Shown here: positions 44,607-52,846 of the stretch, piece by piece
How the letters are laid out: every line of letters begins with the position of its first letter
How positions within the stretch are numbered: the stretch's first letter is position 1
Assembly (NCBI RefSeq): GCF_021390495.1
Contig: NZ_JAJEJP010000003.1
Location: forward strand, 1,240,001 to 1,304,000
Reading direction: 5' to 3'
DNA: 64,000 nucleotides
Origin: Paraburkholderia sp. ZP32-5
Lineage (GTDB): Bacteria > Pseudomonadota > Gammaproteobacteria > Burkholderiales > Burkholderiaceae
Position numbers and translations under genes: made by a program
Notes under the pieces: generated by a model
What the model was told of the DNA's origin: nothing
Databases searched by the model: none
The model's input: only the letters and a program-made list of their open reading frames with translations

Positions 44607-44938
44607 GCTTCGCGTCTCCGATGCTGCCTAAGCACTTCGAAAGCACGGCGCCGACCTGTGAGGACTGACTCGTTGGGCGGCAAGCGCCTATGCGGCCTGT
44701 TTCGATGATGTCCTTTCAACTATATCGACCTCCGATCAGGCCGTAAATATGAAGCTCGAATACCACGGGAACAGGCTTCAGGGTCCAGCCTGACTAGCTG
44801 CGCGCGCATGTATTCGAGCCAATTTACCCCCGCATTAAATCTCCGTAAAAACCCCTAGACATGCGGTTAGTGTATCGATTTAGTATATCGATACACCAAG
44901 CTGTTCTATCCACACAACATAAATCCAGGAGACACGTC
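44607..44938. other. Divergent intergenic region between formate dehydrogenase and TRAP operons
   Basis: About 330 bases with promoters for both operons. The right part is AT-rich and includes the strong inverted repeat at 44870-44896. A short in-frame extension upstream of the TRAP binding-protein start crosses that repeat but has no ribosome binding site, so it is not coding. I see no gene here. Confidence 0.6.
44870..44896. promoter_or_regulatory. 27-bp inverted repeat, candidate operator of the TRAP operon
   Basis: GTGTATCGAT at 44870-44879 and its exact complement ATCGATACAC at 44887-44896 are separated by TTAGTAT. The dyad lies 43-69 bases before the start of the TRAP substrate-binding protein, where a repressor would overlap the promoter. 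A LacI-family regulator is encoded in the same operon at 47904, making it the best candidate ligand. FCD-type GntR regulators also bind similar dyads, so this remains inference. Confidence 0.6.
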
Positions 44939-45970
44939 ATGCCCTCGATTTCCCGGCGCAAGTTCTTACAGATCACCTCCGCCGCGTCGGTCGCCGCCGC
45001 GGCCGGTTCGTTACCGAGCCTCGCGCGCGCCGCGGCGCCGATCGCGCTGCGTTTTTCATCGTCGATGGTCGCGGACCAGAACGCGTCGCACTATGTCTGG
45101 TATCAGAACTTCGCGGCCAGTCTGAAAGCGAACGTCGGCGACGCGATCCGCGTCGACTACTTTCCGAACAACCAGCTCGGCAATGAAAGCGACGTCGCGC
45201 AGCAGGTCAAGATCGGTTCGATCGACATGATGGTGACGGGCGCGTCGATCTGGGCCACGCTCGCGCCGGAAATCGGCATGCTCGACATGGGCTATCTGTT
45301 CGACAGCTTCGCGCATGCGAACAAGGTGCTCGACGGTCATGTCGGCGCCGCGCTGACGAAGATCCTGCAGGACCGCTCGGGCTGCCAGATCCTCACGTGG
45401 ACGTCGCAATTCGGCGCGCGCAATGTGTTCACCAAGAAGCCGGTTCAGTCGCTCGCGCAATTCAAGGGCACCAAGCTTCGCGTGCTGCCGACGCCCGCCT
45501 TTATCGAAACGTTCAAAGCAATGGGCGCGGTGCCCACGCCGATTCCGTTCGGCGAGCTGTATATGGCCGCGCAAACCGGCGTGGTCGACGGACTGGAGCA
45601 CGACCCGGCGACCGTGCTGTCGGGCAAATTCTATGAAGTCGTCAAATCGTGCTGGCAAACCCAGCACAACTTCAGCCCGCTCGTTGTCGTGATCGGCAAG
45701 CGCTCGATGAGCAAGATTCCCGACGAACTGCGCCCCGGCTTTATGAAGGCAGTGCAGGACGCGAGCCTGAAGCAGCGCCCGATCGCGGACGAAAAAGTCG
45801 CGCTGGCGGAGAAGGCACTGAAGGAGCGCGGCATGACGTTCTTCCCGATGGCGCCGGCCGAGCGCGACAGCGTGCGTCATCAATTGCAGAGCACGCTGTA
45901 TCAGAACTTCGCGAAGCAGTATCCGGCCACCGCGCCGCTGTTTTCGGAAATCGCCGCGGCGAGGGCCTGA
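44939..45970 (+). CDS. TRAP transporter substrate-binding protein (DctP family)
   Basis: 343 residues. A twin-arginine signal (SISRRKFLQITSAAS) ends near AARAAAP, which is unusual but known for TRAP receptors that bind dicarboxylate-like ligands. Family signatures include YFPNNQLGNESDVAQQVKIG, IDMMVTGASIWATL, GTKLRVLPTPAFIETFKAMG with the carboxylate-binding arginine, and PFGELYMAAQTGVVDGLEHD. Ligands are usually organic acids or sugar acids. The ATG at 44939 lies behind AGGAGACAC. It is followed three bases later by the fused membrane subunit gene. Confidence 0.93.
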   Translation: MPSISRRKFLQITSAASVAAAAGSLPSLARAAAPIALRFSSSMVADQNASHYVWYQNFAASLKANVGDAIRVDYFPNNQLGNESDVAQQVKIGSIDMMVTGASIWATLAPEIGMLDMGYLFDSFAHANKVLDGHVGAALTKILQDRSGCQILTWTSQFGARNVFTKKPVQSLAQFKGTKLRVLPTPAFIETFKAMGAVPTPIPFGELYMAAQTGVVDGLEHDPATVLSGKFYEVVKSCWQTQHNFSPLVVVIGKRSMSKIPDELRPGFMKAVQDASLKQRPIADEKVALAEKALKERGMTFFPMAPAERDSVRHQLQSTLYQNFAKQYPATAPLFSEIAAARA

Positions 45971-45973
45971 TCG

Positions 45974-47878
45974 ATGAACGCGCTGCCCACTACTCAAACG
46001 CCGGACGGGACCGCTCACGCCGCGCCAGCGATGGCGTTCGATCGTGGGACGCGCTGGGGGCCCGGCCTCGCGCGGCTGGTGCGATGGACCGAATATCTGT
46101 CGGCGCTGGTGCTGGCCGCCGATGTCGCGGTCGTATTCGTATCGGTCATTTACCGCTACTTTCTGCACGATCCGGTGGATTGGGCCGAGGAAGTCGCGTC
46201 CGCGCTGATGATCGTGCTGGTGTTCTTCGGCGCCGCGACGGTGCTGGCGCGCAGCCAGCACGTCGGCATCGAGCTGTTCCGCAGTCTGCTGCCGAAGCGC
46301 TGGCAAGCGGCCGCGATTCACGCCGGACACTGGATCATCGCGGGCGTGTCGGCGAGCCTGTTTTTCTCGTCATGTCTACTGCTCGCCGATTCGTATGGAC
46401 AGACGACGGCGAGCGGCCTGCCGGGCTGGATCAACGTCTATCCGGTGATGATCGGCAGCCTGTTCATGACGTTGTTCGCGATCGCGAATGCGATCAGCGG
46501 TTCGTGGCGCATCGTGCTGGGCACGCTGATCGGCTGCGCGGTGGTGGCCGTCGCGCTGTTCGCGTGGGACATGGTCGTTCCCGCGCATCCGGTCGAGCCG
46601 GGTCTGCTGCTTGCCGCCGGTTTTATCGGCGGTCTCGTGATCGGCATTCCGATCTGCTTCGTGCTGACGTTTTCCGCGCTGCTGTTTTTTCTCGCGGACC
46701 CGAGCCTGCCGATGCTGGTGTACTCGCAACAGGTGATGTCGGGCGCCAATCACTTCGTGCTGCTCGCGGTGCCGTTCTTCGTGCTGGCCGGCCTGCTGAT
46801 GGAATCGAATGGCATGTCGTCGCGGCTGATCGAATTGCTGCTGCGCGTATTCGGCCGCGTGCGCGGCGGCCTCGGGCTGATCTCCATCACGGCTACCGCG
46901 TTCTTCTCGGGCGTGTCCGGCTCGAAGCTCGCCGATATCGCGGCGGTCGGCGGCGTGGTGATGCCCGCTGTGCGTCAAAGTGGCGAAGACCCGAACGAAA
47001 TCGCCGCACTGCTCGCGAGCAGCGCCGTGATGGCGGAAACCATTCCGCCGTGCGTGAACATGATCATCATGGGCTTCGTCGCCAACATCTCGATTGCCGG
47101 GCTGTTTCTCGCGGGCATCGTGCCGGCGCTGGTATTGGCATTGTCGCTCGGCGTGATGGCGGTGATCTTCGGCCGACGCATCGATCCGAACCGTGCGTTC
47201 AGCGTGCGCCGGCCGCTGGTGCCGCTGCTCGGCGGCGCGCTGGTCGGCTTCATCATGATCATCATGATCGGCAAGGGCGTGACATCCGGCGTCGCGACAT
47301 CGACTGAAGTCTCGGCATTCGCGGTCGTTTATGCGCTGATCGCGGGCTGGCTCGCGTTTCGCGAATTGACGCCGAAGGTCGTCGCGCGGATCTTCATACG
47401 TGGCGCTTCGATGGCCGGCAGCATTCTGTTTATCGTGGCCGCCGCGTCGAGCGTGTCGTTCGCGCTGACGATCGAACAGATTCCGATGCAGCTGCAAGGT
47501 CTGATGATCTCGTTCGGCGCGCACTATGGCGCGGCCGGCTTCATGCTGTTGTCGGTGCTGATCATGATCGTGTTCGGCGCAATCCTCGAAGGCGCGCCCG
47601 CCTTGATCATCTTCGGGCCGCTGCTCACGCCGATCGCGCAGCAGCTCGGCATCAATCCGCTGCACTTCGGCACGGTCGCGGTCGTCGCGATGGGCCTCGG
47701 GCTGTTCGCGCCGCCGGTCGGACTGGGCCTGTTCGCCACCTGCGCGATCACCGGCACACGCGTCGAACAGGTCGCGCGGCCGATGCTGAAATATCTCGCG
47801 GTGCTGGCCGTCGTCCTCGTTCTGCTGGTGCTTGTCCCCAGCTTCTCTCTTTGGCTACCATCCCGCTTTGGGATGTAA
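45974..47878 (+). CDS. TRAP transporter fused small and large membrane subunits (DctQM)
   Basis: 634 residues. The first ~200 form the four-helix DctQ domain (VVFVSVIYRYFLHDPVDWAE is the typical TM1-2 region with the W-x-E motif). Residues ~205-634 form the DctM channel (IPICFVLTFSALLFFLAD, FFSGVSGSKLADIAAVGGVV and LFAPPVGLGLFATCAITGT). Fused QM subunits are known in TRAP systems and here fix a 1:1 ratio. Na+ or proton gradients drive uptake. It lies between the binding-protein gene and the LacI regulator. Confidence 0.94.
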   Translation: MNALPTTQTPDGTAHAAPAMAFDRGTRWGPGLARLVRWTEYLSALVLAADVAVVFVSVIYRYFLHDPVDWAEEVASALMIVLVFFGAATVLARSQHVGIELFRSLLPKRWQAAAIHAGHWIIAGVSASLFFSSCLLLADSYGQTTASGLPGWINVYPVMIGSLFMTLFAIANAISGSWRIVLGTLIGCAVVAVALFAWDMVVPAHPVEPGLLLAAGFIGGLVIGIPICFVLTFSALLFFLADPSLPMLVYSQQVMSGANHFVLLAVPFFVLAGLLMESNGMSSRLIELLLRVFGRVRGGLGLISITATAFFSGVSGSKLADIAAVGGVVMPAVRQSGEDPNEIAALLASSAVMAETIPPCVNMIIMGFVANISIAGLFLAGIVPALVLALSLGVMAVIFGRRIDPNRAFSVRRPLVPLLGGALVGFIMIIMIGKGVTSGVATSTEVSAFAVVYALIAGWLAFRELTPKVVARIFIRGASMAGSILFIVAAASSVSFALTIEQIPMQLQGLMISFGAHYGAAGFMLLSVLIMIVFGAILEGAPALIIFGPLLTPIAQQLGINPLHFGTVAVVAMGLGLFAPPVGLGLFATCAITGTRVEQVARPMLKYLAVLAVVLVLLVLVPSFSLWLPSRFGM

Positions 47879-47903
47879 GTAAGTCAACCTTATCGAGGAT
47901 CTT

Positions 47904-48989
47904 GTGAGCACGATTCAGGACGTCGCCCGGCACGCCGCCGTCTCGGTGAGCACCGTGTCGAATGTACTCAACGGCCGCACCGAAAAGATGCGTCAGGAGA
48001 CGCTCGCGCGCGTCGAAGAAGCGATCGTCGCGCTGCAGTACCGGCCCAGTACGCTCGCGCGTCAGCTGAAAACCGGTCAGACACCGCTGCTGGGTCTGCT
48101 GGTGCCGTCGATCGCGAATCCGATGTACGGCTATATCGCCCGCGAGGTCGAAACGTTCGCGCAGGAGAAGTACGGCTATCGCGTGCTGATCGGTAACACC
48201 TATCGCGACCGCGAGAAAGAAGCATCGTTTTTCGAGGACCTGCTCGCGCACGGCGTGCGCCACGTGATCGTGATTTCGTCGCTCGCCGACGAAAGCCACC
48301 TGACGCGCGCGGTGCAGCGCGGCATGGTAGTGGTCAGTTATGACCGGCGCTCGGCGCCGGGAGAACAGTCGGAAGTCAATCACGTCGCGCCGAATAACTT
48401 CGAAGCGGCGCGTATCGCGACGCGCCACCTGATCGCGCATGGTCATACGCAACTCGCGTTCGTCACGCTTGCGGGCATGACCGTGAGCCGCAGCGACAAG
48501 ATCGAAGGCTTCCATGCCGCGGCGAGCGAAGCCGGTTTGCGTGAGCACGCGCGCGTGATCGAAGGCGGTCCGTCGAACGAATACGGCGACTCCGTGATCG
48601 GCCAGGTGGGGCATCAGCTCGCGCTGCAAATCGTCAAGGATGCGAACCGTCCGACCGGCATCGTCGCGGTCAACGATCTGATGGCGCTCGGTCTGATGTC
48701 CGGCCTGCGCGAGACGGGCCTGAACGTGCCGTCGGATGTCTCGATCGTCGGCATGGACGGCCTCTTTCTATCGTCGCTGTCGAATCCGCGGCTCACCACC
48801 GTGCAACTGCCGGTGCCGGAAATGGCGCGCGCAATGGTCGAGCGCGCGATGACCCGCCCGCCTGCGTCGGGCATTCATACCGGCGATCAGATCTTCGACA
48901 CGCTATCGCTTTTCGAACGCGAGTCCGTCGCGGCGCCGCCCACACCGACTCCGTCCCGTCATTCCAGAACCCGGAAAACCAGCAAATGA
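47904..48989 (+). CDS. LacI-family transcriptional regulator
   Basis: 361 residues starting with GTG. The N-terminal helix-turn-helix and hinge are standard: STIQDVARHAAVSVSTVSNV, LNGRTEKMRQETLARVEEAI, then LQYRPSTLARQLKTGQT. A periplasmic-binding-protein-like effector domain follows (LLGLLVPSIANPMYGYIARE, VSYDRRSAPGEQSEVNHVAP). It lies 25 bases after the TRAP membrane gene and overlaps the next gene by ATGA-type coupling, so it controls its own operon, probably through the dyad at 44870-44896. The C-terminal tail is rich in proline and arginine and looks disordered. Confidence 0.93.
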   Translation: MSTIQDVARHAAVSVSTVSNVLNGRTEKMRQETLARVEEAIVALQYRPSTLARQLKTGQTPLLGLLVPSIANPMYGYIAREVETFAQEKYGYRVLIGNTYRDREKEASFFEDLLAHGVRHVIVISSLADESHLTRAVQRGMVVVSYDRRSAPGEQSEVNHVAPNNFEAARIATRHLIAHGHTQLAFVTLAGMTVSRSDKIEGFHAAASEAGLREHARVIEGGPSNEYGDSVIGQVGHQLALQIVKDANRPTGIVAVNDLMALGLMSGLRETGLNVPSDVSIVGMDGLFLSSLSNPRLTTVQLPVPEMARAMVERAMTRPPASGIHTGDQIFDTLSLFERESVAAPPTPTPSRHSRTRKTSK

Positions 48990-50023
48990 ACACGGTTTTT
49001 GTCAGTCACCCTCAACACATGCTGGAGCGTTACTTCGGCGACAAGGCGCTCGCCCGATTGCGCGCCTTCGCGCACGTGAAGCTGAACGGCGAAAGCCGCG
49101 AACTCACGACCGATGAACTGATCGACGCCGCACAAGGCTGCGACGCGATCATCGCGTATCGTCAAACGCCGGGGCCGCGCCAACTATTCGCCGCGCTGCC
49201 GGAACTGGCCGCGATGGTCCGCTGCGCGGTCGATATCCGCACCATCGACGTCGACGCGGCAAGCGAGCACGGCGTGCTCGTCACGCAAGCGAGCGCCGGA
49301 TTCGTGCCGGCAGTGTCGGAATGGGTGATCGGCGTGCTGGTTGCGATGGCACGCGGCATCGACAGCTACGCGGCCGCTTACCATCGCGGCGAAACCGTCG
49401 AGCCCGCGATGGGCCGTCAGTTGCGCGGCGCGACGCTGGGCGTGATCGGCTATGGGCAAATTTCGCGCTATCTGTGCGATGCGGCTTGCGCGTTGGGGAT
49501 GCGGGTCGTCGTTGCCGATCCGTATGCGACAGTTGCGCCGAGCGACACGCTGCAGCAGGTGCCGCTGCCTACGCTGCTCGGCACGTCCGACTTCGTCGTT
49601 TGCCTCGCGCCCGCTACGCCGGAAACCGCGCATCTGATGAATGCCGACGCGTTCGCCGCGATGAAACCCGGTGCGTACTTCGTCAACGCAGCGCGCGGTG
49701 AGCTGGTCGATGAGGCCGCGCTGCTGTCCGCATTGGATGCCGGTCATCTGGCGGGCTGCGCGCTGGATGTCGGCAGCGAAGCGGATCAGATGCCGTCGCG
49801 GGTTCTCGCACGGCATCCGAAGGTGATCGCGACGCCGCATATCGGCGGTCTCACGCCGGAGGCGACCGAACATCAGGCGCTCGAAACGGTGTCGCAGGTC
49901 GAGGCGATTTTGCGTGGGGCCGTGCCGGAGGGTGCCGTCAATGCGGAGCGTGCGAGCCGGCTGAGCCGGTTTGCGAGCGGTGCGAGCACTAGCACGCAGT
50001 CTTCTGTCTCGGCCGGCCAATGA
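48986..50023 (+). CDS. D-isomer-specific 2-hydroxyacid dehydrogenase
   Basis: 345 residues. The Rossmann motif is in GVIGYGQISRYLCDAACALG with a DPYAT segment after the second strand. The catalytic arginine is in NAARGELVDEAALL and the histidine in TPHIGGLTPEATEH. The acidic residue normally found in the D-x-F-x-x-EP segment is in VGSEADQMPSR here, a divergent version. The enzyme probably oxidises or reduces a 2-hydroxy/2-oxo acid imported by the TRAP system. The start overlaps the LacI stop, and its stop overlaps the following amidohydrolase start. Confidence 0.9.
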   Translation: MNTVFVSHPQHMLERYFGDKALARLRAFAHVKLNGESRELTTDELIDAAQGCDAIIAYRQTPGPRQLFAALPELAAMVRCAVDIRTIDVDAASEHGVLVTQASAGFVPAVSEWVIGVLVAMARGIDSYAAAYHRGETVEPAMGRQLRGATLGVIGYGQISRYLCDAACALGMRVVVADPYATVAPSDTLQQVPLPTLLGTSDFVVCLAPATPETAHLMNADAFAAMKPGAYFVNAARGELVDEAALLSALDAGHLAGCALDVGSEADQMPSRVLARHPKVIATPHIGGLTPEATEHQALETVSQVEAILRGAVPEGAVNAERASRLSRFASGASTSTQSSVSAGQ

Positions 50024-50868
50024 CATCATCCCGTCCTATGAATTCCGCTTTGGCCACGATGTACCCCGGCGCATGTGATTGCCACATTCATATCTATGAA
50101 GAGGGCTATCCGTTCGCGCCGGGCGCGACCGTCACTCCGCCGCCCGCGCCGGTGAGCGCGTATCGGCAAGTGCAGAAGGCACTGGCACTCACGCGCGCGG
50201 TCGTCGTCCAGCCAAGCGGCTACGGCTTCGACAATAGCTGCACGCTGGCCGCGGTGAAGGCGTTGGGCGCCGACGCACGCGGGGTTGCGATGCTACCGCC
50301 GCAACACGACGATGATCAAATCGCCGGTCTGCACGAAGCTGGCATTCGCGGTTTGCGCTACATGATGATCGGAAAGGGTCTTGCATCATGGCGCGATCTC
50401 GACGCCGACGCCGCCCGCATTGCGCCGTTCGACTGGCATATCAATCTGCAACTCGACGGCCGCGAGTTGCCTCTTCACGAAGCCGCATTGAAGGACTTGC
50501 CGTGCAAGCTGGTGATCGACCATACCGGTAAGTTTCTCGAGCCGGTGCTGCCGGATAGTGAGCAGTTTCGCGCGCTATGCCGGCTGCTCGATCGCGGCCA
50601 ATGCTGGGTCAAGCTATCTGCGCCGTATGAGACGTCTCGCGTTGGCGCGCCGGGTTATGACGATGTGGCCGTGCTTGCGCGGACGCTTGCCGAGCGCTAT
50701 CCCGACCGGTGTCTGTGGGCGAGCAACTGGCCGCATCCGAATGCGCAGCCGCGGCCTGATGAGGCGCTTTTGATGGATTGGATGGTTCGCTGCGCGGGTG
50801 GTGAAGGCGCTGTTAGGAAGATTCTTGTGGAGAATCCTGAGGCGGTTTATGGGTTTTCGGGCGGGTGA
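50020..50868 (+). CDS. Amidohydrolase-family TIM-barrel hydrolase (2-pyrone-4,6-dicarboxylate lactonase-like)
   Basis: 282 residues. The metal-binding H-x-H is in ACDCHIHIYEEGYPF near residue 23. LVIDHTGKFLEPVLP supplies the histidine after strand 5, and LWASNWPHPNAQP the C-terminal motif. Length and motifs match the LigI-like branch of the amidohydrolases, which open lactones such as 2-pyrone-4,6-dicarboxylate. It ends the TRAP operon. Import of a lactone or its open acid followed by hydrolysis and 2-hydroxyacid oxidation is plausible (inference). Confidence 0.87.
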   Translation: MTSSRPMNSALATMYPGACDCHIHIYEEGYPFAPGATVTPPPAPVSAYRQVQKALALTRAVVVQPSGYGFDNSCTLAAVKALGADARGVAMLPPQHDDDQIAGLHEAGIRGLRYMMIGKGLASWRDLDADAARIAPFDWHINLQLDGRELPLHEAALKDLPCKLVIDHTGKFLEPVLPDSEQFRALCRLLDRGQCWVKLSAPYETSRVGAPGYDDVAVLARTLAERYPDRCLWASNWPHPNAQPRPDEALLMDWMVRCAGGEGAVRKILVENPEAVYGFSGG

Positions 50869-50912
50869 GGTTGTAGCGAGTATGGCTTGCTTCGTGCCAG
50901 TGCTCAGCGATT

Positions 50913-50942
50913 AGCCACCGGGTCGTACCGACGGCGGTGGCT
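50913..50942. terminator. Hairpin between convergent operons
   Basis: AGCCACCG at 50913-50920 pairs with CGGTGGCT at 50935-50942, and the stem continues inward with GTCG/CGAC around a short TAC loop apart from one bulge. It lies in the 96-base gap between the TRAP operon and the leftward effector-type island, so it probably terminates both. Confidence 0.6.
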
Positions 50943-50964
50943 GACATCGTGAATTCCGCTCACG

Positions 50965-51501
50965 TTATTTCATATCGGAAGGCCCCGAATTTGGCCATAG
51001 CCGAGGATCGTCACACATCCACCGGCAGTCGCCGTCTTCGCATATTGGGCTTAACTCGATTTCGATTTGATCAACACGCGTTGTCCCATCGGGCAATTTG
51101 CGCGCAAATACCTCGGTCAGAGTTTTGGGCTCGACATAGATGTCTTTGCCCGGAATCCCAAGCTTCCGAAGATACGCTTTCACCGCGTCCCCACGGCGAT
51201 CCTGCAAGACATCCAGATCGCGCTCGCCGATATATGCGCCCGCGATGACGATGGCTTGAATTCCGACATCGGGCCACTTCTTTGCCTCCCTCACAGCCTT
51301 TTCAATTGACCGCTGGTTATCGTTCGAAAGTGCGGTAGCGTTGAATGGCAGTTGCAAATACGCGTGCTCTATAAAGCGACATCCAGTGTTGGATGGCCTA
51401 TGTTTCGCCCCGGTGTCAATTGATTGCCCGGCGAAAACCGGACCGCAAATGCTAGCGTATAAGCACAGTGCGGCAATCGTTGTGCGGTACAACGATGTCA
51501 T
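50965..51501 (-). CDS. Exported OmpA-like protein, second copy (candidate immunity protein)
   Basis: 178 residues. A signal peptide (AALCLYASICGPVFAG) exports the protein. The body resembles an OmpA C-terminal-like fold: LQLPFNATALSNDNQRSIEK, VIAGAYIGERDLDVLQDRRG, then DAVKAYLRKLGIPGKDI. It is a paralogue of the protein at 51677-52171; both end in a cysteine-rich segment (here CEDGDCRWMCDDPRL) absent from ordinary OmpA-like domains. The start overlaps the stop of a truncated peptidase fragment by ATGA, reproducing the arrangement of the intact pair upstream. Location in the periplasm beside a metallopeptidase suggests an immunity or inhibitor role (inference); peptidoglycan binding is the alternative. 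Confidence 0.78.
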   Translation of the reverse strand: MTSLYRTTIAALCLYASICGPVFAGQSIDTGAKHRPSNTGCRFIEHAYLQLPFNATALSNDNQRSIEKAVREAKKWPDVGIQAIVIAGAYIGERDLDVLQDRRGDAVKAYLRKLGIPGKDIYVEPKTLTEVFARKLPDGTTRVDQIEIELSPICEDGDCRWMCDDPRLWPNSGPSDMK

Positions 51502-51611
51502 TTCTTCTCCATGACTTCTTTATCGAAAGTGGCTATATATCCGGCGATACTATCGGCGTTTTCGAGCGCCTTCTGTGGATGATTGGCCGCCCATATCCTC
51601 GCACCGGATTA
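51498..51611 (-). pseudogene. Truncated C-terminal duplicate of the M35-like metallopeptidase gene
   Basis: Reading the minus strand from 51608 gives SGARIWAANHPQKALENADS, then IAGYIATFDKEVMEKK and a stop at 51498. The intact peptidase ends SGAKYFAKNHPDVAIKNADN, then ITGYIATFDGRIIK. Some 22 of 36 positions agree by eye. A stop (TAA, 51609-51611) replaces the glutamate codon preceding SGA, and upstream of it the similarity fades. The zinc-binding HECTH region is absent, so it is not a working enzyme. Its stop overlaps the start of the second OmpA-like gene by ATGA, exactly as in the intact pair. It is the scar of a duplicated peptidase-OmpA-like module. Confidence 0.85.
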
Positions 51612-51676
51612 TGAGAGGGATTCGAACCTACGGATCCCCTCCCCGTTCGCACAACCCGATCAAGTCTTCATTGTTT

Positions 51677-52171
51677 TCATGGGTTGATAACCTTGGTGCG
51701 TGGCGTCACCCTGGGATCGTTGCACATCCATGCGCAGCTGCCGTTACAGATCGGCTTGAACTCTACGAAGACCTGACGGTAACTGAGTGCTCCATCAGGG
51801 CGCTTCTCGACCATTTCATCCGTGAAAGTATGCTTCTCGATCAGAATATCTTCACTTCTGATACCAAGCTGCTGCAAATATATCATGACGTTTTTGGCCC
51901 GGTCTTCTTTCAACCGATCCAGATTACGCTCTACAGTGTATGCGCCGGCCATGATCACCGCCTGAATCCTGACGTCAGGCCAGTTTCTCGCCTCAATTAC
52001 AGCATCCTCAATTGCGATTCTGTTTGCATTGGTCAGCGCAGTTGTATTGAGTGGCAACTCTATCTCTGCTTCCTCTCCGATGGTACATGCGCCGGCCGAT
52101 CCGTTAAGACAGACCGAAATGGCCAGCGCCATGATCACAACACTGCCTCTCATTTTTTTCTTCTTACTCAT
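51677..52171 (-). CDS. Exported OmpA-like protein, first copy (candidate immunity protein for the adjacent peptidase)
   Basis: 164 residues. A signal peptide (MRGSVVIMALAISVCLNGS) ends near AGAC; a lipoprotein form is possible though the lipobox is poor. The mature part has IELPLNTTALTNANRIAIED, MAGAYTVERNLDRLKEDRAK and VMIYLQQLGIRSEDILIEK, a short OmpA-like fold with the RA-x-x-V segment. The C-terminus CNGSCAWMCNDPRV matches that of the second copy. The start overlaps the peptidase stop by ATGA (52168-52171), so the two are translationally coupled, as expected for a toxin and its antidote. Base composition is visibly lower in GC than the surrounding operons. Confidence 0.8.
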   Translation of the reverse strand: MSKKKKMRGSVVIMALAISVCLNGSAGACTIGEEAEIELPLNTTALTNANRIAIEDAVIEARNWPDVRIQAVIMAGAYTVERNLDRLKEDRAKNVMIYLQQLGIRSEDILIEKHTFTDEMVEKRPDGALSYRQVFVEFKPICNGSCAWMCNDPRVTPRTKVINP

Positions 52172-52842
52172 TTGATTATTCGCCCATCGAATGTTGCGAT
52201 GTAGCCGGTTATGTTGTCTGCATTTTTGATCGCGACATCAGGATGATTTTTTGCAAAATACTTTGCTCCTGATTCAGTATCCGCATAGACCTCATCGGTC
52301 GAATTAAATGTATCCGTATAATGGGTGCACTCGTGAATCAAGGTCTTGATCTTGCACTCGTGAAACAACTCGCCAAGTGAGATGCTACAAAACTTCGAAT
52401 AGATAGCGATAACGCGCTTTTCGGAATCCGGTTTGCACACTGCGGCATGATTGACTCCGCTATCTGGCGCAACTGAGCATGTAAGGCCTCGGTTCATTTC
52501 GCTATCCCATCGCACGATCTTTTCTGGTACAAGCTCCTGCATCGCAGCGAGCAGGCGCGGCAGGCCGGTAGCCAAAGTACTTCGGATCTCTTCATCTGCA
52601 CGAGCGAAATAAATTTCGGCACGGTCCCGCTCCTGTGTGTCCCAACGTGCCACGGCTACCATCCGCTCCCTAATCAACAAAACGCCGATATCGCGCGCCC
52701 GCATAGCCTGCCTGCGAAACTCCTTATTAGTCATATTTGGGCAGACAGGGGTCGTATAAATCGTGACATCCCTATTTGAACCCGGCGTCGTGTTCGTAAA
52801 TGCAGTGTTATCGAGAGTCACCCATTCCGTGTTGTCGTTCAT
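52168..52842 (-). CDS. M35-like (aspzincin) metallopeptidase, candidate secreted effector
   Basis: 224 residues. The zinc motif HECTH is at residues 170-174. A downstream STDEVYAD segment probably supplies the aspartate third ligand (near D183), and NADNITGYIATF follows. That combination is typical of deuterolysin / peptidyl-Lys metallopeptidase (M35) enzymes. There is no signal peptide, so export would need a contact-dependent system such as type VI secretion. The N-terminal ~110 residues are not recognised. A short FHECK sequence at 160-164 just before the motif is a partial echo. The start ATG lies four bases after the stop of the TTR-domain gene, and the stop overlaps the OmpA-like gene. 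The start at 52842 is chosen over a longer frame that would overlap the upstream gene. Confidence 0.82.
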   Translation of the reverse strand: MNDNTEWVTLDNTAFTNTTPGSNRDVTIYTTPVCPNMTNKEFRRQAMRARDIGVLLIRERMVAVARWDTQERDRAEIYFARADEEIRSTLATGLPRLLAAMQELVPEKIVRWDSEMNRGLTCSVAPDSGVNHAAVCKPDSEKRVIAIYSKFCSISLGELFHECKIKTLIHECTHYTDTFNSTDEVYADTESGAKYFAKNHPDVAIKNADNITGYIATFDGRIIK

Positions 52843-52846
52843 TTTC

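Noticed and set aside
51612..51636. tRNA T-arm-like sequence GGTTCGAATCCC on the minus strand inside the effector-like island
   Set aside because: The stem pairs poorly and no D-arm, anticodon arm or CCA-bearing acceptor is found around it. It may be a recombination scar but cannot be called a tRNA or attachment site.
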